Shown one piece after another: positions 1-6,788 of a DNA stretch of 21,352 nucleotides. The notes below the pieces were generated by a model. It did not search any database. It was not told the DNA's origin and was given only the letters and a program-made list of their open reading frames with translations. Position 1 is the stretch's first letter. Each line of letters opens with the position of its first letter. Origin of the DNA: CAXSEF01 sp964236535. GTDB taxonomy: Bacteria > Pseudomonadota > Alphaproteobacteria > Acetobacterales > Acetobacteraceae. The position numbers and the translations under genes are program-made. Location: the NCBI GenBank assembly GCA_964236535.1, contig CAXSEF010000057.1, positions 1 through 21,352 of the forward strand. The letters are read 5' to 3'.

Positions 1-17
1 GTCTCGACCAGGGACAC

Positions 18-64
18 GACTGCCAGACAAGCCAACGACCCGAGGCCTTTGGAAAGGCGACATT
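18..64. repeat. Left part of a paired-hairpin dispersed repeat, cut by the transposon
   Basis: This stretch lines up with the intact copy near 6670-6720: GCCAA, then GAGGCC, then TGGAAA in the same order. The other half of the same module resumes at 2412, after the transposon. The match is by eye and degenerate. Confidence 0.45.
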
Positions 65-80
65 GTAGTTGCCAAACCCA
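65..80 (+). repeat. Left terminal inverted repeat of the transposon
   Basis: GTAGTTGCCAAACCCA, an exact reverse complement of 2389-2404. The match does not continue inward or outward. Confidence 0.8.
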
Positions 81-121
81 ATACAACGGATAGTGTCTCT
101 GCGGACGCAGAGGGGCGGCAG

Positions 122-406
122 ATGGCCAAAACAAGAATCGAGAAGCTTGGTAATGGCCTCTTTGGCTACGGACTTCTCGGGACGTTCGGCATCTTAGGCT
201 ATCAAGCTTACACATGGCTACAGACCGCAACATGGCCGGCGTTACCCGTCTCCCTGATCTGGGGATGGTATGGGCATCCACTGCCTACGTACGAGTGGGC
301 CGGAGTTCAAAAGATTGTCGACTGGCTACTTCAATGTCCCATCTCTGCGCTTTGTCTCGGAGTTGTTGTCATCGGAACTACCATCAGCTCCAACCGCAAC
401 ACTTAG
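122..406 (+). CDS. Small two-helix membrane protein, transposon cargo
   Basis: The 94-residue product has two likely membrane segments, about residues 13-32 (rich in Gly, Leu, Phe, Tyr) and about 73-90. A Trp/Pro-rich loop lies between them. A ribosome binding site (GAGGGG) lies a few bases upstream of the ATG, and the gene starts 41 bases inside the left terminal repeat. I do not recognise a family with certainty. It could be a cargo gene of unknown role or a chance reading frame, but the binding site and the clear hydrophobic pattern favour a real gene. Its last 81 bases overlap, on the opposite strand, the end of the small acidic gene at 326-544. Confidence 0.6.
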   Translation: MAKTRIEKLGNGLFGYGLLGTFGILGYQAYTWLQTATWPALPVSLIWGWYGHPLPTYEWAGVQKIVDWLLQCPISALCLGVVVIGTTISSNRNT

Positions 407-544
407 TGGTTCGTTTTTTGATCCTGCAATCTCTTTCAGCTTCTCATCAAACGCCGCCTCGTCTTCATCGCAGCCAAGGGCGCGGGCGGCTTCGAGGAAG
501 CGGGCGTGCTGGTCGGTATCAATATCGTTCGTATTCTTCGACAT
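326..544 (-). CDS. Small acidic protein, third gene of the Panacea cluster
   Basis: The 72-residue product has a compact first half that looks conserved in style: a short helix containing ARFLEAARALGC, then DEDEAAFDEKLKEIA. It then has a low-complexity tail of about 26 residues. Small proteins with this DEDE-AFD-KL-KIA pattern are familiar to me from alphaproteobacteria, where the function is unknown. The ATG lies inside the reading frame of the toxin-like gene upstream, overlapping its original end (519-544) by 26 bases, which suggests translational coupling. The tail overlaps the convergent membrane-protein gene, so the original stop may have been lost. No function is assigned. Confidence 0.6.
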   Translation of the reverse strand: MSKNTNDIDTDQHARFLEAARALGCDEDEAAFDEKLKEIAGSKNEPLSVAVGADGSSDDNNSETKRRDGTLK

Positions 545-791
545 CAAGAAACTCCACGTCCATGCCGTTGATGGTAAATTACCATGCCAAGTGCGGCGCA
601 CCGGGTATTGGCTTAGTGATAACATATCTAATGCTGACCCAATCAGACTCAAATTTCGGAAATCCATAAGGATTACGCTCAAGTCCGTCCAGTATAGGCT
701 CAAGTGCGAGGTCTAGCTTTCTCCAGCCACCCAAGCGCTCAGCGGACCTATTGCATTCATGCGAATATATGATTCGCCGGCCGCTCGGCAT
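519..791 (-). pseudogene. Toxin-like small protein interrupted by an in-frame TAA
   Basis: The ATG follows the TAA of the Panacea gene directly. The frame encodes 70 residues, meets TAA at 581-579, and then continues sensibly for 19 more residues (FTINGMDVEFLDVEEYERY) to TGA at 521-519. Read through, it gives a 90-residue protein with a helix around NPYGFPKFESDW and beta-strands after it (WVSIRYVITK, HLAW-x-FTI, VEFL). The size and strand pattern recall RelE/ParE-type folds. That fold call is inference, because I recognise the family only as a small Panacea-linked protein. A single base change from TAT or TAC (Tyr) explains the stop. Position as second gene after Panacea fits a toxin partner. 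The 70-residue product may be inactive, or the stop may be a sequencing error. Confidence 0.65.
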
Positions 792-1370
792 TTATTCGCT
801 AACCCAACCCTGCTCCAACATGCGGTCCTCCAAACGAAGCCGCTGGCTTGGTCCAAGCGTTAGATCAGATAGATAAGCTGACTCATAGGGCATCGGTTCG
901 CCGTTGCGGCGAGTGCTCCAAGCAACACCATGGGAGTCATCGCTCGCCTCTTCCCCGGTCTTATGCCAGTAGTAGGCAATAGATGCGTCGACAAACTTTA
1001 AATCCTCGGCAGAAAACAGAGTCACCGGCGGATCACACTGCGCTATTGTTCGTCTCTCAACCACACCTTCGCCAAAGTCGACGCGCGTTATGGCTATGTA
1101 GCCGTCTCGAAGCATCTCGCTGTGGACCGGCGGCATTTCATTGGCGACTGGCCCGTACTTCTGCCGTTTGTAGGCGCGCCCCGTGACTGGTACGCCACGC
1201 TCCGCAAAAGCGTCAAAGTCCGCTTTCCAAATAATCTTATTGAGCTTGATGAGCCCGAAACGGGTAGCCTCTACGTTCTTCTTTGAGACATAGAGGATCA
1301 TCTGCTTAAGGCGGTTTTGACCACCCGGCAGTTCCACCCTGAAAGTCAGATTCGGTCTGTGCCCAGACAT
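792..1370 (-). CDS. Panacea (SocA-like) domain protein, candidate antitoxin
   Basis: The product is 192 residues from the ATG at 1370. A GTG at 1394 would add eight residues; I prefer the ATG because a purine-rich stretch (GAGAG, then GTAGG) precedes it and the domain starts soon after. The N-terminal half reads like the Panacea domain: MILYVSKK, then KLNKIIWKADFDAFAERG, then a GRAYKRQKYGPVANEM motif. SocA-type Panacea proteins act as antitoxins, and Caulobacter SocA is a ClpXP adaptor for the toxin SocB; Panacea partners elsewhere are very diverse. The gene leads a three-gene minus-strand cluster inside the transposon, with a toxin-sized partner starting immediately after its stop. The domain call is firm; the antitoxin role is inferred from the pairing. 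Confidence 0.85.
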   Translation of the reverse strand: MSGHRPNLTFRVELPGGQNRLKQMILYVSKKNVEATRFGLIKLNKIIWKADFDAFAERGVPVTGRAYKRQKYGPVANEMPPVHSEMLRDGYIAITRVDFGEGVVERRTIAQCDPPVTLFSAEDLKFVDASIAYYWHKTGEEASDDSHGVAWSTRRNGEPMPYESAYLSDLTLGPSQRLRLEDRMLEQGWVSE

Positions 1371-1433
1371 CCTACGTTGGCTCTCTCCCGACACAAGAAT
1401 CGTAGCAGATCAACGCCAAAGGGCGAGAGATAT

Positions 1434-2348
1434 TCACCGGGGGGAGGCGGCGCGGTAGGTCAGACGCTTGCCTGCAATCCCGTGCAGCGCCCCATCCATC
1501 CGTGCCGTGTCATCCACGCCAAGCTTCACGCGATTGCTGTAGCGGAAGTCGAACTCGGCTACATAGCGATGCAGGTGCTTCTCGCTGCAATGCTGGTAGA
1601 CGCCCTTCATGCCGCGCTTGAACATGCTGTAGAAACCCTCGACCGTGTTCGTGTGGGTCAAGCCGCGCACATACTCGTCCGCGCCGTGGCGGGTGTAGTC
1701 GTGGGCGGCAAACAGCTTGCCGAGGCTGTTGTACTGGCCCGCCTCATCCGTCATCACAGAGGACTGTGGGTGGACGTTCGCCTTGATGATCGGCAGCAGA
1801 TCGGTCGCGCCGACGCCCTCGACGTGGAAGGAGCGGGCGGCGCCGCCGCGCTCGACCAGCGTCAGGACCGCATGCTTGTGCGCCGTGCCGCGATGCTTCG
1901 GCATGTTCGGCTTGCGACCGATGTAGGTCTCGTCGATCTCCACAACCGCGCCCTCGCCACCCATCGGCGGCAGCGTGCCGGATGCCGTCGCCTCGCGCAG
2001 ACGGTGGGACATGAACCAGCCGGTCTTCACCGTCACGCCAAGCGTGCGGGCGAGCTGGTTGCTGCTGATGCCCTTCTTGCTGCTGCACATCAGGTAGGCC
2101 GCCTGGAGCCACTGGTGCAGCTTGACGTGGCTGGACTCAAACACCGTGCCGACCGTCACGCGGCTCTGCTTGCGGCAGGCGTAGCACTTGTAGAGGCCCG
2201 GCCTGGTCGCGGTGCCGCCCATGCGCTTCATTCGGTCCGTGCAGCCGCAGTGCGGGCAGACGGCGCTGTTCGGCCACACGATGCTCTCAAGCTTCGCGTA
2301 GGCGGCGATCTCGTCGTGGAAGAAGGCTTGGCTGAGGACGCTGGCCAT
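1434..2348 (-). CDS. IS1595-family (ISXO2-like) transposase
   Basis: The 304-residue protein has the family layout. The N-terminal zinc ribbon uses Cys31, Cys34, Cys55 and Cys58. A helix-turn-helix-like stretch follows (KKGISSNQLARTLGV, residues 91-105). The catalytic core has Asp139 in VEIDETYIG, Asp201 in MTDEAGQY, the NTVEGFYSMFKR motif with Asn234/Glu237, and Lys244. Length is normal and no frameshift is seen, so the enzyme looks intact. It cuts and rejoins the transposon ends. The start codon is preceded by GGAG, part of which lies in a hairpin (see 2350-2375). Codon use is closer to the chromosome than that of the cargo genes. Confidence 0.95.
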   Translation of the reverse strand: MASVLSQAFFHDEIAAYAKLESIVWPNSAVCPHCGCTDRMKRMGGTATRPGLYKCYACRKQSRVTVGTVFESSHVKLHQWLQAAYLMCSSKKGISSNQLARTLGVTVKTGWFMSHRLREATASGTLPPMGGEGAVVEIDETYIGRKPNMPKHRGTAHKHAVLTLVERGGAARSFHVEGVGATDLLPIIKANVHPQSSVMTDEAGQYNSLGKLFAAHDYTRHGADEYVRGLTHTNTVEGFYSMFKRGMKGVYQHCSEKHLHRYVAEFDFRYSNRVKLGVDDTARMDGALHGIAGKRLTYRAASPR

Positions 2349-2349
2349 G

Positions 2350-2375
2350 GGATCGCTCCGTCTATGAAGCGATCC
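2350..2375 (-). promoter_or_regulatory. Hairpin masking the transposase ribosome binding site
   Basis: On the minus strand GGATCGCT and AGCGATCC form an 8-bp stem with a 10-base loop, ending one base before the ATG. The likely ribosome binding site GGAG has its last two bases in the stem. This could lower transposase translation, as hairpins do in several insertion sequences. The role is inferred. Confidence 0.45.
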
Positions 2376-2388
2376 TACCCCTAGCGGG

Positions 2389-2404
2389 TGGGTTTGGCAA
2401 CTAC
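2389..2404 (-). repeat. Right terminal inverted repeat of the transposon
   Basis: Exact reverse complement of 65-80. Confidence 0.8.
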
Positions 2405-2411
2405 CATATTT

Positions 2412-2497
2412 CCTTTGGAAAGACGTCTCTTAAGCAAATGGATTCCAAAGGCGAGCCTTTGGCGGAGTCCAGAGGCAGAGCCTCTGGCCTTGCCTGC
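2412..2497. repeat. Right part of the interrupted dispersed repeat (two perfect hairpins)
   Basis: After a TTAAG centre and GGATTCC come two hairpins: CCAAAGGC/GCCTTTGG at 2445-2462 and CCAGAGGC/GCCTCTGG at 2469-2487, separated by CGGAGT. The block ends just outside the paoC stop, so it forms the 3' end region of that operon and could act as its terminator. Confidence 0.8.
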
Positions 2498-2498
2498 C

Positions 2499-4697
2499 TC
2501 AGACCAGGATGTCCTCGATGCGGATCGGCAGCTTGCGGACCCGCACGCCGGTGGCGTGGAACACGGCGTTGCCGATGGCGGCGGCCACTCCGACGAGGGG
2601 GAGTTCGCCCAGGCCCTTGACGCCGAGCTCGGTGGTGACGGGGTCGGTGGTGTCGACGAGGATCGGCGTGATGTCGCGGACGTCGGCGTTCACCGGGAGC
2701 ACGTATTCCGAGATGTTGGCGTTGGTGTAGCGGCCGGTGGCGGCGTCGACGACGCTCTCCTCCAGCAGGGCGGCGCCGATGCCGAACACCATGCCGCCGT
2801 AGGCCTGGCTGCGGGCGGTCTTGGCGTTGACGATGCGGCCGGCGTCGAAGGCGCCGACCAGGCGGCTGACGCGGATGGTGCCGAAGTCGGGGTCGATGCG
2901 GACCTCGGCGAACTGGGCGCCGAAGGCGTGGCGGGAGTGGTCCTGGTAGGCCTGGTCGGGCCTGGCGCCGGATTCGGCTTCAAGGTACGGGCGGCCGCGG
3001 GCGGCGAGCAGCTCGCCGACGCTGGTGTGGCCGGCGGGGCCGGAGATGGTGCCGTCCGACAGGGTGAGCTGCTCGGGGGTGACGCCGGACCAGGCGGCGC
3101 CCTGCTGGGCGAGGGCGAGGCCGAACAGCTGGGTGCGCAGGGCGCGGCAGGCGGCCTGGACGGCGGGGAGCACGGAGGCGGTGGTGGTGGAGCCGCCGGA
3201 GACCGGGGCGGGGGGAAAGCGGCTGTCGCCGAGCTGGGCGGTGACCTTCGCCGTGGGCAGGCCGAGCTCGTCGGCGGCGACCTGGGTCATGGTGGTGTAG
3301 GTTCCGGTGCCGAGGTCCTGCGTCGCGGAGCGGATCAGGGCGGTGCCGTCGGGGTTGAGGCGCGCGCTGGCCTGGGCGGGGCGGCGGTTGGTGGGGTAGG
3401 TGGAGCCGGCCATGCCCTGGCCGATCAGGATGGCGCCGTCGCGCATCGAGCGCGGCTCGGCGGTGCGGCGGTCCCAGCCGAAGGCGGCGGCGGCCTGCGC
3501 GTAGCACTCGCGCAGCGCCTTGGACGCGAACGGCTTGTCCTCGTGCTCGTCGCGCTCGGCGTAGTTCTTCAGGCGCAGCGCGATCGGGTCCATCTTCAGC
3601 GCGACCGCGAGCTCGTCCATCGCGGTCTCGAGGGCGAAGCTGCCGGGGTTCTCGCCGGGTGCGCGCATGTAGGTGGGCAGGCCCTGGTTGACCGAGACCA
3701 GGCGGTGGCTGATGGCGACGTTGGGGCAGGAGTACGAGATCTCGGTGATCAGCGCGGCGGGCTCGTTGAACTCGCCGACCTTCTCCATGGAGTTCTGCGT
3801 GATGGCGTCGTGGCGCATCGCGGTGAGGGTGCCGTCGGGCTGCGCGCCGAGCCTGAGCATCTGCACGGTGCGCGGGCGGTAGCCGTTCGAGTAGAACATC
3901 TGCTCGCGGGTGAGCACGAGGCGGACCGGGCGGCCGGTCTTCTGCGCCGCCATGACGGCGAGGGCGACGGGCGGCCAGGTGTTGCCCTTGCAGCCGAAGC
4001 CGCCGCCGACGTAGGGGTCGATCACCGTGACGTCGTCCAGGGGAAGGCCGAACAGGGCCGAGAGCGTCTTCTGCGCGCCGCCGATGCCCTGGGTCGCGGT
4101 CCACACCGTGAGCCGGCCGTCCTGCCAGGCGGCGAGGGTGGCGTGCGGCTCCATCGGGTTGTGGTGCTCGACCGGGGTGACGTAGGTCTGCTCGATCCTG
4201 ACCGGGGCGGCGGCGAAGGCGGCGTCGGGGTCGCCGCGCTGGCTGTCCGGCGGGCGGGCGCCGTCGCGGAAGTGCTTCGGCTTGTAGGCGTGGTCCATGG
4301 CGTCGGACATGACGGGGACCGCGTCGGCCTCGGTGTAGCGCGGCGCGACCAGGGAGGCGGCGGCGGTGGCGCGCTCCAGGGTGTCGGCGACGACGACGGC
4401 GACGTGCTGGCCGTTGTAGAGCACGTCCATGTCCTGCAGCAGCGGGTAGAGCACCGTCTGCGGCGCCGCCTTGTCGATGTTGAGGTGCGACATCTCGGCG
4501 GGCGTGATGACGGCGATCACGCCGGGCATCCTTGCCGCGGCGGCGGTGTCGATCGCGGTCATGCTGCCGGCACCGATCGTGCTCTGCACCAGGACGGCGT
4601 GGACCAGGCCGGGGAGCCCGAACTCGGCGGCGTACTTGGCGGCTCCGGTGACCTTGTCGTGGCCGTCCACGCGGTCGATGCCTTGTCCTACGTACAT
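2499..4697 (-). CDS. paoC: Aldehyde oxidoreductase, molybdenum-binding subunit (PaoC/YagR type)
   Basis: The 732-residue protein belongs to the xanthine dehydrogenase family and has the length of E. coli PaoC. It binds the molybdenum cofactor and oxidises aldehydes to carboxylic acids, passing electrons to the FeS and FAD subunits. Visible marks are the start GQGIDRVDGHDKVTGAAKY, the cofactor loop GGGFG at 231-235, YMRAPGENPG in the middle, and the catalytic Glu at about 698 in KGLGELPL near the C-terminus. AGGAG precedes the ATG. It follows paoB by 98 bases, a gap holding a paired-hairpin repeat, so its expression may differ from paoA and paoB. The paoABC arrangement supports PaoC over other family members; the physiological aldehyde is unknown. 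Confidence 0.92.
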   Translation of the reverse strand: MYVGQGIDRVDGHDKVTGAAKYAAEFGLPGLVHAVLVQSTIGAGSMTAIDTAAAARMPGVIAVITPAEMSHLNIDKAAPQTVLYPLLQDMDVLYNGQHVAVVVADTLERATAAASLVAPRYTEADAVPVMSDAMDHAYKPKHFRDGARPPDSQRGDPDAAFAAAPVRIEQTYVTPVEHHNPMEPHATLAAWQDGRLTVWTATQGIGGAQKTLSALFGLPLDDVTVIDPYVGGGFGCKGNTWPPVALAVMAAQKTGRPVRLVLTREQMFYSNGYRPRTVQMLRLGAQPDGTLTAMRHDAITQNSMEKVGEFNEPAALITEISYSCPNVAISHRLVSVNQGLPTYMRAPGENPGSFALETAMDELAVALKMDPIALRLKNYAERDEHEDKPFASKALRECYAQAAAAFGWDRRTAEPRSMRDGAILIGQGMAGSTYPTNRRPAQASARLNPDGTALIRSATQDLGTGTYTTMTQVAADELGLPTAKVTAQLGDSRFPPAPVSGGSTTTASVLPAVQAACRALRTQLFGLALAQQGAAWSGVTPEQLTLSDGTISGPAGHTSVGELLAARGRPYLEAESGARPDQAYQDHSRHAFGAQFAEVRIDPDFGTIRVSRLVGAFDAGRIVNAKTARSQAYGGMVFGIGAALLEESVVDAATGRYTNANISEYVLPVNADVRDITPILVDTTDPVTTELGVKGLGELPLVGVAAAIGNAVFHATGVRVRKLPIRIEDILV

Positions 4698-4720
4698 CCG
4701 GGGCGCTCCTGAGTTGGCCG

Positions 4721-4780
4721 GAAGGCCAGGGCCCTGCCCTGGACCCGCCAGGGCGAGCCGCCCTGGACCGGCCTTGATAA
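4721..4780. repeat. Paired-hairpin repeat (half module) between paoB and paoC
   Basis: Hairpins CCAGGGC/GCCCTGG (4726-4742) and CCAGGGCG/CGCCCTGG (4748-4766) flank the linker ACCCG. A degenerate centre containing GATAAG and a TTTCC follows. Stem sequences differ from the copies at 2445 and 6735 but pair perfectly. Confidence 0.75.
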
Positions 4781-4795
4781 GTGGTTTCCGCTGGC

Positions 4796-5833
4796 CTAGG
4801 CGGTCAGGGTCTGCAGGGCGCGGCGCACGGTGCGCTGCATCAGGGTCAGCTTGAAGCCGTTGCGGCTCTGCGGCGTGGCGCCTTCGCTGGCGAGCGAGGA
4901 CGCGTGGTCGACGAGGGTGGCGTCCAGGGTCTGGCCGCGCAGGGCGGCCTCGACCTGGGGCAGGCGCCAGGGGGCGGGGCCGACGCCGCCGCAGGCCACG
5001 CGGACGTCGCGGACCATGCGGCCGTCGAGCTCGATGCCGACGGCGGCGGAGACCAGGGCGAACTCGAAGGTCGTGCGGTCGCGGACCTTGACGTAGGCGG
5101 AGCGCTTCGCCGCCGCCGAGACGGGGACCACGATGGCGGTGATGATCTCGCCCGGGCGCAGCGTGGTCTCGTCGTTCGGGGTGTCGCCCCAGGGTTTGTA
5201 CAGCTCGGCGAGCGGGATGCTGCGGACGCCGTCGGCGCCGTGCAGCTCGACGCTGGCGTCAAGCGCGCGCAGGGCGACCGGCATGTCGGAGGGGTGGGTG
5301 GCGATGCAGTGCTCGGTGATGCCGACGACGCCGAGGCCGCGGTTGTCGCCGGCGATCGCCGGGCAGCCGGAACCGGAGACGCGCTTGTTGCAGTCGAACG
5401 CGGTGTTGCGGAAATAGCCGCAGCGGGTGCGCTGCAGCAGGTTGCCGCCGATGGTGCCCATGTTGCGCACCTGCGGCGAGGCGGAGAGCAGCAGCGCCTG
5501 GGAGATCGCGGGCCAGCCGCCGATGACGGCGGGATGGGCGGCGACCTCGGCCATGGTGGCGAGCGCGCCGAGGCGCAGGGTGACATGGTCGGCGGTGATC
5601 TGGCGCAGCGGCAGGCCGTCGAGGTCGACGACGCGGGTCGCGCCCTCGACGTCGTTCTGCCAGAGCTGCATCAGGTCGGTGCCGCCGGCGATGTAGGTGG
5701 CGCCGCCGCGCCCGGCTTCGGCGAGCCGGGCGATCTGCGCGGCGCGGGCATCGCCGCCCGGCTGGGTGTTGGCGGCGTCGCGTGCAGGCTCGGGGCGGTC
5801 CAGCTGGGGGCGGTCGAGGGTGAAGGCCTGCAT
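4796..5833 (-). CDS. paoB: Aldehyde oxidoreductase, FAD-binding subunit with extra FeS cluster (PaoB/YagS type)
   Basis: The 345-residue protein of the CO dehydrogenase flavoprotein family accepts electrons from the FeS subunit onto FAD. FAD motifs are YIAGGTDL at 47-54 and GTIGGNLL at 126-133. Cysteines at 138, 148, 157 and 176 lie in an inserted loop after the second motif. E. coli PaoB carries an additional [4Fe-4S] cluster in this part of the protein, so these are the likely ligands. The start ATG overlaps the paoA stop by one base (TGATG), which indicates translational coupling. A longer upstream frame exists but would run through paoA and is not used. Confidence 0.92.
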   Translation of the reverse strand: MQAFTLDRPQLDRPEPARDAANTQPGGDARAAQIARLAEAGRGGATYIAGGTDLMQLWQNDVEGATRVVDLDGLPLRQITADHVTLRLGALATMAEVAAHPAVIGGWPAISQALLLSASPQVRNMGTIGGNLLQRTRCGYFRNTAFDCNKRVSGSGCPAIAGDNRGLGVVGITEHCIATHPSDMPVALRALDASVELHGADGVRSIPLAELYKPWGDTPNDETTLRPGEIITAIVVPVSAAAKRSAYVKVRDRTTFEFALVSAAVGIELDGRMVRDVRVACGGVGPAPWRLPQVEAALRGQTLDATLVDHASSLASEGATPQSRNGFKLTLMQRTVRRALQTLTA

Positions 5834-6477
5834 CAGGCGGGCTCCCGTCCGGCGGCGTCGCGGATGGCGGCGACGATGTTGGGGTAGGCGCCGCAGCGGC
5901 AGATGTTGCCGCTCATCCACTCGCGTATCTCGTCGTCCGAGCCGGTGTGGCCCTCCTCGATCAGGGCGGCGGCGGACATGATCTGGCCGGGGGTGCAGTA
6001 GCCGCACTGGAAGCCGTCGTGCCTGATGAAGGCGGCCTGGACGGGGTGCAGGGCGCGGCCGTCGCGGCCCGGCTCGGCATGGCCGTGCGCGGTGGCGGCG
6101 AGGCCCTCGATGGTGGTGATGGCGCGGCCCTGGGTGCGGGCGGCCAGCGTGAGGCAGGAGACGACGCGGCGGCCGTCGATGTGGACGGTGCAGGCGCCGC
6201 AGGAGCCGTGGCCGCAGCCCTTCTTGGTGCCGGTGAGGCCGGCGTGCTCGCGCAGCGCGTCGAGCAGGGAGACGCGGGGCTCGATCTGCAGCGGGATGTC
6301 GGCGCCGTTGACATGCAGGACGACGCGGATGGTGTGGTCGGCCGCCGGGTCGGCGGGGGCGATCACGGGCGGCGGGGGTGCCGGCGTCTGCAGGGCGTGG
6401 GCGGCGAGCGGCAGGGTGGCGAGGCCGGCCGCGGTGGTGCCGAGCAGGCCGCGCCGGGTGACGTCGGGCTGGGTCAT
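5833..6477 (-). CDS. paoA: Aldehyde oxidoreductase, [2Fe-2S] subunit with Tat signal (PaoA/YagT type)
   Basis: The 214-residue protein carries two [2Fe-2S] clusters. The plant-ferredoxin-like site uses Cys88, 93, 96 and 108 (GCGHGSCGACTVHI), and the second site uses Cys158, 161, 193 and 195 (CGYC, then CRC). The N-terminus TRRGLLGTTAAGLATLPLAA is a twin-arginine signal, so the folded complex is probably exported to the periplasm, as for E. coli PaoABC. I chose the ATG at 6477 because GGAAGG precedes it at good distance and the Tat signal starts right after. The frame is open further upstream without coding character. It is the first gene of paoABC. Confidence 0.92.
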   Translation of the reverse strand: MTQPDVTRRGLLGTTAAGLATLPLAAHALQTPAPPPPVIAPADPAADHTIRVVLHVNGADIPLQIEPRVSLLDALREHAGLTGTKKGCGHGSCGACTVHIDGRRVVSCLTLAARTQGRAITTIEGLAATAHGHAEPGRDGRALHPVQAAFIRHDGFQCGYCTPGQIMSAAALIEEGHTGSDDEIREWMSGNICRCGAYPNIVAAIRDAAGREPA

Positions 6478-6669
6478 GCGTTGCCTTCCGGTTGGCGGCC
6501 CGGAACCGCACGGTTGCGCTGCGGCGGGGGCTGCACGCACAGGATTTGCGGATGGCGGGGGGGAAAGCAAGGGCGGACAGCGGGCCGAGGCATTGGCGTT
6601 CAAGCGCAGCAAGGCCAGGCTCTCCGTCCGCCCGCATTCCACTGGCCAGGCAGGCCAGCGGAACTGGCA
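6478..6669. other. paoA upstream region
   Basis: This is the first part of a 311-base gap between paoA and the next gene; the rest is the repeat at 6670-6788. It should hold the paoA promoter on the minus strand, but I see no convincing -35/-10 pair. A short TGGCC/GGCCA inverted repeat lies near 6641-6656. No coding sequence is supported. Confidence 0.4.
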
Positions 6670-6788
6670 CGGTCTGTCCCAGACCCGCCAAAGGCCTGAG
6701 GCCGATGGAAACCTGCTCCTTAAACATAGGGATTCCAAAGGCTAGGCCTTTGGCGGAGTCCAGAGGCAGAGCCTCTGGCCTTGCCTGC
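6670..6788. repeat. Paired-hairpin dispersed repeat, near-complete module
   Basis: A degenerate left half (GGTCTGTCCCAGACCCGCC, then GGCCTGAGGCC) is followed by TGGAAACC, TTAAA as the centre, and GGATTCC. Then come perfect hairpins CCAAAGGC/GCCTTTGG (6735-6753) and CCAGAGGC/GCCTCTGG (6760-6778). It ends at the stop codon of the membrane-protein gene at 6789. Confidence 0.8.

Larger units (their letters stand above)
65..2404. mobile_element. IS1595-family transposon with passenger genes
   Basis: The element is bounded by a perfect 16-bp inverted repeat, GTAGTTGCCAAACCCA at 65-80 and its reverse complement at 2389-2404. The right end lies 41 bases outside the transposase start. No second copy of the repeat was seen between the transposase stop (1434) and position 80, so the left end appears to lie beyond four small genes. 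IS1595-family elements with passenger genes are known, which supports a 2.34-kb unit. The cargo is visibly richer in A/T than the surrounding chromosome. No clean 8-bp target duplication is visible: the left flank ends GCGACATT and the right flank begins CATATTTC. Both flanks belong to one dispersed repeat module. Confidence 0.75.

Noticed and set aside
57..64. Target-site duplication flanking the transposon
   Set aside because: GCGACATT on the left and CATATTTC on the right do not match, so no duplication is claimed.
1317..2384. Plus-strand frame of 355 codons opposite the transposase
   Set aside because: Shadow of the IS1595 transposase; His/Ala/Val-rich with no domain.
2443..2490. Repeated hairpins considered as a CRISPR array
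   Set aside because: The units are palindromic pairs scattered in many gaps rather than regularly spaced direct repeats with unique spacers, and no cas genes are present.
2388..4712. Very long plus-strand frame (774 codons) opposite paoC
   Set aside because: It is the antisense shadow of a high-GC gene: composition is Gly/Val/Asp-rich, there is no family motif, and paoC on the other strand has full-length family motifs.
4796..6727. A 643-codon minus-strand frame joining an Arg/Pro-rich stretch to paoB
   Set aside because: The first half is out of frame with paoA, which carries all the FeS motifs there. The real paoB start is the TGATG overlap at 5833.
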